This document shows positions 24,978 to 33,134 of a stretch of DNA of 46,335 bases, in pieces. The stretch is from assembly GCA_964563975.1 (NCBI GenBank), contig CAZLZJ010000012.1, forward strand, positions 1-46,335, read 5' to 3'. This DNA comes from JAAYJR01 sp964563975. GTDB taxonomy: Bacteria > Bacteroidota > Bacteroidia > Bacteroidales > Prolixibacteraceae. The notes beneath the pieces were generated by a model, which was given only the letters and a program-made list of their open reading frames with translations, was not told the origin of the DNA and ran no database searches. Each line of letters opens with the position of its first letter. Positions within the stretch are counted from its first letter, which is position 1. The position numbers were made by a program, and so were the translations under genes.

Positions 24978-26147
24978 TTATTCAAAATCGGGATATAATA
25001 AATATTTTTTTCTCAGCTCCCTATATTTTTCCAATTCGGGTTTCCATGAATCCATAATCTCTTTTTCGGAGTATCCTAACCTTATCTGCTGAAGCAGCTT
25101 ATCTGTTCCTGCAAGCAGATTAAACCAGTTTTCGCGGGTAATAAAATCTTTTTCATCTTTATATTTATGATAAAAATCCAAAAAAAATTTCAAAGTGAAC
25201 TCCGGTACCTCTTCCGGCTCTCTCAGATCAATTCCATAACACAGCTTCCCCTCATGAAGCGGGTTGTTAGCTACACCGGGAATATTTACGGGAGAAAAAG
25301 TAAAATTACCAAACTCCGGATAAGGTGCACCAAGTACCTGAAATGGAAAATCGGTTCCCCTGCCAACACTCACACTTGTAGCTTCAAAAAAACACAATGA
25401 AGGGTAAAGTCTGACGGCCAGGTCATTTGGTAAATTTGGGGAGGGTCTTACAGGAAGAGAATAAACAGAAGAGTGGGTATAATTTTTAACAGGTATCACG
25501 GTTAGTTCACATTTTCGGGGAGCTTTATGCCAATGTTCTCCATTTATCATTAAAGCAATTTCTCCGACTGTACAGCCATGAACAACCGGTATCGGATGCA
25601 TTCCCACAAAAGATGAAAACTTTGGCTCAAGCAGCGGACCGGCAATATAATCGCCATTGGGATTTGGCCTGTCAGCAACGATTACGGGTATTCCCCCATC
25701 TGCGCAAGCCTCCATAACTAAATGCAAAGTGGAGATATATGTATAAAAACGACATCCGACATCCTGAATATCAAATAATATTATATCAATATCTTCCAAA
25801 TCTCCGGGAGAGGGTTTCCTGTTTTTACCATAAAGTGAAATAACAGATATTCCCGTTTTTAAATCCACTCCATTGTTAACTATCTCACCCGGAGCAGCCT
25901 CACCGCGAAAACCGTGCTCGGGAGCAAAAATCTTAACAATATTTATCTTTTTATCTTTAAGAAAATCAACAAGATGTATTTCTCCAATAAGAGATGTGTT
26001 ATTTACAACTAAACCAACTCTTTTCCCTTCAATAAGCGGGAGGTAGCTTTCAGGCTGTCCTGCTCCTGTTATTATTTCATCATTTCCGGTTAACTGACAG
26101 CTGAAAAAAAAGAGAGATACAAAAAAAATAATTGCCGGCCTTATCAT
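24978..26147 (-). CDS. NamZ-like exo-beta-N-acetylmuramidase (DUF1343, GH171), lipoprotein
   Basis: A 389-residue protein from the ATG at 26147; a start at 26192 would put 15 extra residues before the signal peptide. The lipobox is 'LFFFSC' (lipidated Cys17). DUF1343 motifs are clear: 'KRVGLVVNNTSLIG', 'IFAPEHGFRGEAAPGE', 'DIILFDIQDVGCRFYTYISTLHLVMEA', 'IVADRPNPNGDYIAGPLLE' and 'VVHGCTVGEIALMINGE'. The best studied member, NamZ of Bacillus subtilis, removes terminal MurNAc from peptidoglycan fragments. Its place in the periplasm or outer membrane fits wall recycling. It follows the DEAD-box helicase gene by 46 bp. The window also codes a GH3 protein, which could release GlcNAc from the same fragments. 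Confidence 0.9.
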   Translation of the reverse strand: MIRPAIIFFVSLFFFSCQLTGNDEIITGAGQPESYLPLIEGKRVGLVVNNTSLIGEIHLVDFLKDKKINIVKIFAPEHGFRGEAAPGEIVNNGVDLKTGISVISLYGKNRKPSPGDLEDIDIILFDIQDVGCRFYTYISTLHLVMEACADGGIPVIVADRPNPNGDYIAGPLLEPKFSSFVGMHPIPVVHGCTVGEIALMINGEHWHKAPRKCELTVIPVKNYTHSSVYSLPVRPSPNLPNDLAVRLYPSLCFFEATSVSVGRGTDFPFQVLGAPYPEFGNFTFSPVNIPGVANNPLHEGKLCYGIDLREPEEVPEFTLKFFLDFYHKYKDEKDFITRENWFNLLAGTDKLLQQIRLGYSEKEIMDSWKPELEKYRELRKKYLLYPDFE

Positions 26148-26193
26148 AGATGCTTTTTTTGCTAAATATAACAAATTAAAAAGTTCACACAAT

Positions 26194-27435
26194 TTATTGT
26201 AATTCTCTTTTTTTAATATTCCTGTCTTCAGATTTTACATCTTTTTTTTTTGAGCGCTGCTGCAGATGCCCTTTCTTTTTGCTTTTAACTATTTTCCACT
26301 CGGGGCTTTTCCCCAGCACATCCGGAACTTTAAGCTTTATAATCTCCATTCTGATAAGCTTTTCAATATTCAGGAACTTTCCCATTTCCTTCTCATTAAC
26401 CAGGGTAAGAGCCACCCCGGTAGCATCCGCCCTGGCTGTTCTGCCCACACGGTGCACATAATCTTCTGCATCACCGGGAACATCATAGTTAATGATCAGC
26501 TCTATACCTTTAATATCTATTCCGCGGCTCAAAATATCAGTAGCAACCAGAATTCTTGTTTGCCCGGCCTTAAACCTCTGCAACACACTTTCTCTCTCCA
26601 CCTGTTCAAGGTCGGAAGATATAGATTCTGCAATATTGCTCTTTTGAAGCGATTTTGTAAGTTCCGACACCTTCTTTCTGGTGGAACAAAAAATTAAAAT
26701 AGTGCTATAATCCTCTTTATTGGCAATCAAATTATTTATCAGAGGAATTTTCTGATTATCATAACAAAGATAAACAGCCTGTAAAACCCCCTCAGCAGGT
26801 TTAGACATTGCAATATTGATCTCTGCGGGACTACTTAATATTTTCGATGCCAAAGATCTGATATTGGGTGCCATTGTTGCACTAAACATTAAAGTTTGCC
26901 TCTTTGCGGGGATAAATGAAATGATCTTCATTATATCATCATAAAACCCAATGTCAAGCATACGATCAGCTTCGTCAAGCACAAGATATCTTATTGCATC
27001 AAACTTAACATAACCAAGATTTAGATGTGCAATAAGCTTTCCCGGAGTTGCAACAACTATATCAGCCCCACTTGTAAGAGCTCTCTTTTGTTGCCCCCAG
27101 TCTTCTCCCCCACTGCCCCCGTAAATTGCAATTGAATGTATCCCCAGGTTATATCCTATGCCCTGTACCTGTTGATCGATTTGAAGGGCAAGCTCTCTGG
27201 TAGGCACAAGAATAAGAGTACTGGTTGTAGACTCATGATAATTTAAAATCATATTAAGAACCGGAATTATATAAGCAGCTGTTTTTCCGGTTCCGGTTTG
27301 TGCACATGCAATAAGGTCTTTTCCTTCCAATATTACAGGGACAGCCTGCTCCTGAATCGGGGTTGTATTTTTAAACCCCATATAAGAAATAGCGTCCAAT
27401 ATATCGCTATGTATGTTTAAATCACTAAAATTCAT
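26194..27435 (-). CDS. DEAD-box RNA helicase, RhlE-like
   Basis: A 413-residue ATP-dependent RNA helicase. The Q motif is 'GFKNTTPIQEQAVP', Walker A is 'AQTGTGKT', then 'PTRELALQ', 'TPGKL', the 'DEAD' box in 'LVLDEADRML', 'SATMAP', 'ILIFCSTRKK', 'ILVATDILSRGIDI' and 'HRVGRTARAD'. A short basic C-terminal tail (about 380-413, many Lys/Arg) probably binds RNA. Likely roles are ribosome assembly or cold adaptation, as for other RhlE-type helicases. The gene heads a short minus-strand unit with the NamZ-like gene behind it. Confidence 0.95.
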   Translation of the reverse strand: MNFSDLNIHSDILDAISYMGFKNTTPIQEQAVPVILEGKDLIACAQTGTGKTAAYIIPVLNMILNYHESTTSTLILVPTRELALQIDQQVQGIGYNLGIHSIAIYGGSGGEDWGQQKRALTSGADIVVATPGKLIAHLNLGYVKFDAIRYLVLDEADRMLDIGFYDDIMKIISFIPAKRQTLMFSATMAPNIRSLASKILSSPAEINIAMSKPAEGVLQAVYLCYDNQKIPLINNLIANKEDYSTILIFCSTRKKVSELTKSLQKSNIAESISSDLEQVERESVLQRFKAGQTRILVATDILSRGIDIKGIELIINYDVPGDAEDYVHRVGRTARADATGVALTLVNEKEMGKFLNIEKLIRMEIIKLKVPDVLGKSPEWKIVKSKKKGHLQQRSKKKDVKSEDRNIKKRELQ

Positions 27436-27533
27436 TGTCTGTTTTTTTATAATAACTTTAAATACAGTATAACGCCGGAAGAGTGTATACCGTTACTGAT
27501 TCACGTCCGCTTAAATTGAAGATATAACTGTCT

Positions 27534-28547
27534 TTACACAATCATATTAATATCGGTATTACAATTTCTGCATATCCCTTTAAAGCCCTGCTGGGTAATT
27601 TTTATGCGGTAATAATCCCTTTCCACTAAAAGCGCGCCACAACCGGGACAATATGTAGAAGACCTGTTTATATCTGAAATATTGCCCAAATATACATAAT
27701 GAAGAAACTCTTTGGCCAAGTTGTACAGTTGATGCAATTTTTCGACCGGTGTAGGGGGCAAATTTAATCTGTAGTGCGGAAAATACCTTGAAATATGTAA
27801 AGGAGTTTTTTTACCAAGCTCCTCGGCAATCCATTTTACCATTGATTTAAATTGCTCATCATCATTTAAACCGGCGATTACCAAATTTGTGATTTCCAGA
27901 TGCTTGCCGCTCATTGCTATAATTTTCAGTGACTCAAGCACAGGCTTCAGGCTCCCTTTTGTCTGCCGGCGATAAAATAGATCGTTGAACGACTTAAGAT
28001 CAATATTAAATGCATCTATCAAAGGAAGAATTTCTTTAAGTGGTCCGGGGTTTATATATCCATTTGAAATCACTACATTCTTCATCCCTTTTTCATATGC
28101 CGCCCGTGCAATTTCAGTCATATACTCATAAAAGATAAACGGCTCATTATAAGTATAAGCAATTCCTATATTATGCCGGTTTTTTTGAGCCTTTTCAATA
28201 AGTTGTGCCGAAGTGATTTCATGAAACCCTGAAAAATCTTTTGCAAAACTTTGGGAAGTTTGATAATTCTGACAAAAAGTACAATGTAAATTGCAGCCAA
28301 CCCCTCCAACTGAAAATATTTCCATTCCGGGATGGAAATGATAAAGAGGTTTTTTTTCTATCGGATCAACCCCGATTGCCGCCACCTTATTATATACATA
28401 TGTAAAAAGTGTGCCGCCAATATTTTCACGTACTTTGCAATTACCGGTCTGTCCGGGTTTTAACCGGCAATTCCATGGGCATAAAATACAAGTTACTTCT
28501 CCATTACCCGTCTTTTCATAAAAAAGCGCCTCTTTCATCAGTTTCAT
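27534..28547 (-). CDS. AmrS-like radical SAM protein (AmmeMemoRadiSam family)
   Basis: A 337-residue radical S-adenosylmethionine enzyme from the ATG at 28547 (MKLMKEALFYEK); the next ATG, at 28538, is also possible. An ATG at 28568 lies upstream of the transcription start implied by the TACCTTTG box, so it is less likely. N-terminal 'CILCPWNCRLKPGQTGNCKVREN' is typical of the family. The iron-sulfur cluster motif is 'CNLHCTFCQN'. 'IAYTYNEPFIFYEYM' and 'NVVISNGYI' follow. The C-terminus has a rubredoxin-like CxxC pair ('CPGCGALL', 'CRNCN'), as in AmrS. The usual partners AMMECR1 and Memo are not in the window. The substrate is not established. Confidence 0.88.
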   Translation of the reverse strand: MKLMKEALFYEKTGNGEVTCILCPWNCRLKPGQTGNCKVRENIGGTLFTYVYNKVAAIGVDPIEKKPLYHFHPGMEIFSVGGVGCNLHCTFCQNYQTSQSFAKDFSGFHEITSAQLIEKAQKNRHNIGIAYTYNEPFIFYEYMTEIARAAYEKGMKNVVISNGYINPGPLKEILPLIDAFNIDLKSFNDLFYRRQTKGSLKPVLESLKIIAMSGKHLEITNLVIAGLNDDEQFKSMVKWIAEELGKKTPLHISRYFPHYRLNLPPTPVEKLHQLYNLAKEFLHYVYLGNISDINRSSTYCPGCGALLVERDYYRIKITQQGFKGICRNCNTDINMIV

Positions 28548-28565
28548 AATACAATGCACTTTGAT

Positions 28566-28573
28566 CAAAGGTA
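28566..28573 (-). promoter_or_regulatory. -7 box for the AmrS-like gene
   Basis: TACCTTTG on the minus strand, a full TAnnTTTG match. Transcription would start near 28562, which favours the start codon at 28547 or 28538 for the gene. Confidence 0.5.
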
Positions 28574-28630
28574 CAAAAAACAGATCAATAAATCAGATTA
28601 CGGGCAATGCTTATATATATTACAAATGGT

Positions 28631-28660
28631 AAATATAAAAATCCCGGCAAAAACCGGGAT
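28631..28660 (-). terminator. Rho-independent terminator behind the DUF1080 gene
   Basis: On the minus strand the 7-bp stem ATCCCGG/CCGGGAT (28660-28654 with 28647-28641) has a 6-nt loop and runs into TTTTATATTT. It lies about 35 nt past the DUF1080 stop codon and separates that gene from the AmrS-like gene. Confidence 0.85.
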
Positions 28661-28695
28661 ATTCAGGTAATAACTTATATTTTAATAACCGTTTT

Positions 28696-29490
28696 TTATT
28701 TCATTATCTCTTCAGGCAGCTTAGAAACAGGCCTTATCCGTACTGTTTTAATAAGCATCTCCCCTCCTTCCGACTGTAACTGTATTTTACCCCCGGAAAG
28801 AGGCACAACCATACCGTTTTCCACTTTTCCGGTATTGCTGTTTACCATAACTGTCTCTCCATTCACAATATGTACGGAGGTTCTTTCAAAACAATATAAA
28901 TCTATTGTATTCCACTCACCTATAGGATTTTCCGCATCTAAAGCCTTTTTAACACTCTGTCCGTTATGGTCTCTGCTGAATCTCTTCACCTCACCCTCCC
29001 GGGAGTATCTGAATCCCCTGTCAGTTTCTGTTACTGCAGCTTCGCAATAGGTATTATTCATAAGGTAGGTATCTCCCATATTCTGATGCCACAACTGGCA
29101 TTCAATATTTACCATCCATGTTCCCAATGCTTCTCCGAAAGGGCCGAAACTGTGATAAAGCAGCCCGCTGTTATAACCGGTATAAACATTCTCACCCCAT
29201 TTAAAAACCAATTGTAAATGATAATTGGAAAATGTATCCCTTGTAGCAAGAGAACCATTAATTTCGCCCGAGATCCGGATTAACTTTTCCCCGTTCTCTT
29301 CAATAACAGAGAACACTTTGCCAATTGCAGCTGTCTCGGCAAGATTATCGAACCCTTTAAGCGGTGTACCTAAGTATTTATCCCAGTTATCAAGATTTTC
29401 ACCATTAAAAAGAGGCTTCCACGGCTGCTCCCTTGTGCATGAAGCCAAAATTAATGCAACAAATAATATAGCCAGATTTAGTTTTCGCAT
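28696..29490 (-). CDS. DUF1080 (3-keto-disaccharide hydrolase domain) lipoprotein
   Basis: A 264-residue lipoprotein with lipobox 'ILASC' (lipidated Cys18). The rest is one DUF1080 domain, a concanavalin-like beta-sandwich: 'PWKPLFNGENLDNWDKYLG' is the usual opening ('LFNGkdLsgW'), then 'FSNYHLQLVFKWGE', 'NSGLLYHS' and the end 'GKIQLQSEGGEMLIKTVRIRPV'. Members bind or cleave carbohydrates; some act on 3-keto-glycosides. It follows a small HTH gene by 17 bp and is followed by a strong terminator, so the two form a unit. Confidence 0.9.
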   Translation of the reverse strand: MRKLNLAILFVALILASCTREQPWKPLFNGENLDNWDKYLGTPLKGFDNLAETAAIGKVFSVIEENGEKLIRISGEINGSLATRDTFSNYHLQLVFKWGENVYTGYNSGLLYHSFGPFGEALGTWMVNIECQLWHQNMGDTYLMNNTYCEAAVTETDRGFRYSREGEVKRFSRDHNGQSVKKALDAENPIGEWNTIDLYCFERTSVHIVNGETVMVNSNTGKVENGMVVPLSGGKIQLQSEGGEMLIKTVRIRPVSKLPEEIMK

Positions 29491-29507
29491 GGTTTATTTT
29501 TAATCAG

Positions 29508-29771
29508 TTAGCGAATGTAAATTTTTTTCTCCTGCAATATCTCCTTTGCTCTTTCCAATATGGCTGTATCATCAAGCAGCACTATTCCGCCATTGGGCCC
29601 GGGTTCCATATGAATGCCAACGGCAACCCCATTTGTATAATTAGCTCCTCCAAAATAATTTCTGACGGTCTCCTCAGTAATATCAAACTCATTTGCAATT
29701 TTCCTGATAGAACCGTCAGGCAAGCTGTCCTTGATCTTTCGCAGCTCATTGAAAGTTATTTTTCCCTCCAT
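29508..29771 (-). CDS. Small DNA-binding protein with helix-turn-helix
   Basis: An 87-residue cytoplasmic protein. Residues about 20-42 form a helix-turn-helix: 'GSIRKIANEFDITEETVRNYFGG'. A glycine-rich turn, 'GIHMEPGPNGGIVLLDD', and a short C-terminal helix follow. I recognise it as a type of small HTH protein common in Bacteroidota, without a studied function. It may regulate the DUF1080 gene 17 bp downstream or act more widely. Transcription is separate from the GH3 fusion gene, which ends 255 bp upstream. Confidence 0.75.
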   Translation of the reverse strand: MEGKITFNELRKIKDSLPDGSIRKIANEFDITEETVRNYFGGANYTNGVAVGIHMEPGPNGGIVLLDDTAILERAKEILQEKKIYIR

Positions 29772-30026
29772 GGTAATTAAAATTTATTTTGTTTTATACT
29801 AATATAATAAGATCATCGTGAAAATGTAAAATTAAAATTAATAATCAAATAAATACAATTCTTATATGATGATAACACATTATTCTTCCAATAGTTTGTA
29901 TACGAAAAGTCAGCAACCAATGTTATTGCCCACAATTAGCTGATATTGAGCCAATACCTTGTTTATAAGCTTATTATCGATTAATGCGTCAACAACTATT
30001 ATTAACTATTTTTAATAATTATTGTG

Positions 30027-32951
30027 CTATTTTTCAATTGAATCGTAAATTGCCTGGTGCATTGCGGTACGAATATTTAAACTGTTGAGTTTATTGTTAT
30101 CACGTGTAGGGCAGACACGATTCGACATAAATATAAAAAGCATATTGCAATCAGGATCTGCCCATGCAAAGGTACCTGTATACCCTGTATGTCCGAAACT
30201 GTTTTTTCCGGCGCTCATTGCAGGAAAAGTATCTTTTAGCGGTTTGTCAAACCCCAGGGCCCTGCGGTTGGATGAATTGGGAAACTGCACCCGGATGAAC
30301 TCTTCAACTGTCGTATCTGCTATAAATCTTTTCCCGCCGTAATACCCTTTCTGAAGATACATCTGAAATATCTTTGCCATATCGAGAGTTGTACCAAAAA
30401 GCCCGGCATTACCCGAAATGCCTCCCAACATTGCAGCCCCTTCATCATGTACAAAGCCTATCAATTTTTCATTTCTGAAAAAATCATCTTCTTCGGTTGG
30501 GATAATATTTTTAAGAGGAAAATGTAAATATGGATTATAGGTTACCGAATTTGCCCCTAACGGCTTATGGAAATTTTGTTTTATATACTCTTCATAAGGT
30601 ATTCCGGACAGGTCTGATATAATTTCGGGAAAAATATGAAAACAGAGATCGGAGTATACATACTTTTTATAAGGCAGTAGTTTTATGGTTCTGATAGTAT
30701 CGTAAATTGCTTTTTTAAAATCACTCTTCAGGTATAGTTTATCGGACACCCTGACAGAATATTTTTCTGATGGATAAGCAGAAAATATCTCCCTGTTTAG
30801 CTTTCCCTCTTCATCCAGCCCCATCTTCCAGAAAGGGATCCATGAAGGCATCCTTGCCTGATGTGTTAAAAAATCACGAACAGCCGTATTGCCTCTGTCT
30901 GTTCCCTTAAAGTCGGCCCAGTAGCTGCTGAGAGGCGCATCTAAATCAATTTTTTTTTCATCCACCAATCTCATTATTGCAGGCAACGGGCCGGTTACTT
31001 TGGTCAGCGAAGCCCAGTCATAAAGATTACCGGGACTCACTTTCCGTTCATTTTTATAGGTGTGAAAACCATAACATTTATGAAAAATAACCACTCCATC
31101 TTTAGCAACTAAAACCTGGCACCCCGGGTAAGCTTTCTTAAAAACGCCAAGATTTGCCAATGAGTCTATTGAGTTAGTCAGTGATGCCGAATTTATTCCA
31201 ACTTCTTCGGGAATTGAAAAAGCCAGGCTTCCATTTTTTTTTATATCTGTTCCGCTTCCTGCCCGAAACCTTTCATCCACAGTAACAGGGAGTCTTCCGG
31301 TTGCATCGTTTGCACCAAAAATAAGCTGCGCGGCAAGCTCCTGAGTTAACGGGTTATTCTGATATCCAAGAATAAGTCCGGCAGCCTGATGAATATTTTC
31401 AAAATGTTTCAATGCATAGGCATTTCCAAAAAAAGCCACGATACACTTATTATTGCGTATTAAATCTGCAACCGCATTCCTCTGTGAAACAGAAGTGCCA
31501 TAATTTCCTGAAGGGTAAATGTTTATCCCTTGCACTCCTGCAATTATCAAATTATAATTATCAAGCTTTTTGCGCAGATAAAGCAAATCCTGTTCCGAGC
31601 CATTTTTGGGAAAAGTATAATGATCTGTTTCTGTGTATTTTTCGAGCATCTTCTGAAAAGCTGAAATTTCTCCCGAACCTATCATTACAGATGCAATCTT
31701 TAAATCAGCCAGATCCTGTACAGGCAGTACATTTTGATTTATAAGAACCGTCAGGGAGCTCTTTATCAGTTTGCGGTTTGTTATCTCATAATAAGGCGAA
31801 TTCAAACGGTCAACAATATTTTTTGTATCTGCAGGCTTATAATTTTGCAAACCTGCCCAACGCTTCAGTGCAAGAACCCTTCTGCACCTGTTTTCAATCA
31901 CTTCAGCCGATAGTTCCCCGTCAATAACAGCTTTTTTCACCGCATCTATTGCCCTCTTCATATCGGGAGTAAAAACAACAATGTCATTCCCTGCTTTTAA
32001 AGCCTCTGCCTCAATGTTTTTTCGTACGGTTTGCACTCCCTTCATATTGACGGCATCGGTAAAAACCAGCCCTTTAAAACCAATCTCTTTTTTTAGATAC
32101 CCGTTAATTATCTTTTCCGAAACAGATGCGGGAGCCCCTGAAGGGTCAAGTGCAGGCACACTCAAATGACCGGTCATGATTCCGGCAATTCCTGCCTCTT
32201 TAAGATAACGAAAAGGAAAGCTCTCCACAATATCAATTCGTTCCTTTGTATGGTTAATAACCGGAAGCCCGAGATGCGAGTCTGTTGAGGTGTCGCCATG
32301 CCCGGGAAAATGTTTTGCCACCGGAACAACTCCCGAATCCTGCATTCCCCCGGCCAGATACCACGACTTTTTTGAAATATCTGCTTTATCTTCTCCAAAT
32401 GACCGGAAGTTAATCACAGGATTTTGAGGATTTGTGTTTATATCAGCAACAGGCGTAAAATTCACATTGATGCCCATCTGCTTCATCTGATTACCTATAT
32501 CTCTGCCCATCTGGTAAATAAATGCCGGATCAGTAACTGCACCGATTGTCTGGGCATAAGGAAATGGCATAACACTGTCAATTCTCATTGCCGGCCCCCA
32601 TTCGCCATCTATTGCAATAAACAGGGGAACTGCTGATCTCTCCTGAAACCTATTTATATATTCAGTGGTTAATGACGGATTACCTCTCATCACTATCAGC
32701 CCCCCCGGCTGATATTTCTGTATAATATCCAGCATTTTATCGAAATCGTCCTGCTTCGGTGAAAAGGCCGGCATCATCAGTTGGGCAATTTTTTGATCAA
32801 GGGTCATTTTATTCAAAACTTCATCAACCCAAAGATCGTTCATTAACAATAAAAATTCCGGCTCACGAATATTGGAAAAATTTTCTGCTCTTATTCCGGA
32901 AAACAGTAAAATCAATATCATCAACCTGATCTGCTGTATTATAAATCTCAT
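30027..32951 (-). CDS. Exported fusion of GH3 glycosidase and serine hydrolase (beta-lactamase class C fold)
   Basis: A 974-residue protein with a signal peptide (ends near SGIRA). Residues about 45-390 are a NagZ-like GH3 barrel: 'GGLIVMRGN', 'IAIDGEWGPAMRI', 'KHFPGHGDT' (about 213-221, with the His acid/base of NagZ-type enzymes) and nucleophile D299 in 'VFTDAVNMKGV'. Residues about 400-580 form the second GH3 domain. Residues about 590-965 are a serine hydrolase with S648 and K651 in 'WASLTKV', 'YVYSDLCF' as the YxN-like element (Asp in place of Asn) and 'FGHTGYTG' near the end. The fusion is known in Bacteroidota. A joint role in trimming peptidoglycan (GlcNAc plus peptide or ester) is likely. 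An AT-rich 8-bp stem at 29998-30019 could end its transcript. Confidence 0.92.
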   Translation of the reverse strand: MRFIIQQIRLMILILLFSGIRAENFSNIREPEFLLLMNDLWVDEVLNKMTLDQKIAQLMMPAFSPKQDDFDKMLDIIQKYQPGGLIVMRGNPSLTTEYINRFQERSAVPLFIAIDGEWGPAMRIDSVMPFPYAQTIGAVTDPAFIYQMGRDIGNQMKQMGINVNFTPVADINTNPQNPVINFRSFGEDKADISKKSWYLAGGMQDSGVVPVAKHFPGHGDTSTDSHLGLPVINHTKERIDIVESFPFRYLKEAGIAGIMTGHLSVPALDPSGAPASVSEKIINGYLKKEIGFKGLVFTDAVNMKGVQTVRKNIEAEALKAGNDIVVFTPDMKRAIDAVKKAVIDGELSAEVIENRCRRVLALKRWAGLQNYKPADTKNIVDRLNSPYYEITNRKLIKSSLTVLINQNVLPVQDLADLKIASVMIGSGEISAFQKMLEKYTETDHYTFPKNGSEQDLLYLRKKLDNYNLIIAGVQGINIYPSGNYGTSVSQRNAVADLIRNNKCIVAFFGNAYALKHFENIHQAAGLILGYQNNPLTQELAAQLIFGANDATGRLPVTVDERFRAGSGTDIKKNGSLAFSIPEEVGINSASLTNSIDSLANLGVFKKAYPGCQVLVAKDGVVIFHKCYGFHTYKNERKVSPGNLYDWASLTKVTGPLPAIMRLVDEKKIDLDAPLSSYWADFKGTDRGNTAVRDFLTHQARMPSWIPFWKMGLDEEGKLNREIFSAYPSEKYSVRVSDKLYLKSDFKKAIYDTIRTIKLLPYKKYVYSDLCFHIFPEIISDLSGIPYEEYIKQNFHKPLGANSVTYNPYLHFPLKNIIPTEEDDFFRNEKLIGFVHDEGAAMLGGISGNAGLFGTTLDMAKIFQMYLQKGYYGGKRFIADTTVEEFIRVQFPNSSNRRALGFDKPLKDTFPAMSAGKNSFGHTGYTGTFAWADPDCNMLFIFMSNRVCPTRDNNKLNSLNIRTAMHQAIYDSIEK

Positions 32952-33122
32952 ACTCCCGTTTTATTCTGATATTAAAGGTTTCGAAAGGCATAAAAATATT
33001 AAAAATAGAAATTAATTCAAATATTTACCCTCATTACCAAAGCAGCATAAGGAAAAAATATAATTCTGAATTAAAAGAAGGTTCTTTTAAAAACCTTTAA
33101 TACTAATTTTCAATTAAGTTCC

Positions 33123-33130
33123 TAATTTTG
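33123..33130 (+). promoter_or_regulatory. -7 box almost touching the mnmA start codon
   Basis: TAATTTTG fits TAnnTTTG and ends only 4 bp before the ATG at 33135. Transcription would begin at or next to the start codon, giving a leaderless message. No TTG stands at the usual distance. Confidence 0.45.
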
Positions 33131-33134
33131 TAGT

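Noticed and set aside
28607..29050. Open frame of 147 codons on the plus strand
   Set aside because: Overlaps the DUF1080 gene and its terminator; serine- and leucine-rich shadow without family signals.
29772..30026. Possible small RNA or tRNA in the gap behind the GH3 fusion gene
   Set aside because: AT-rich with one weak AT hairpin only; no tRNA arms, promoter pair or small gene could be supported.
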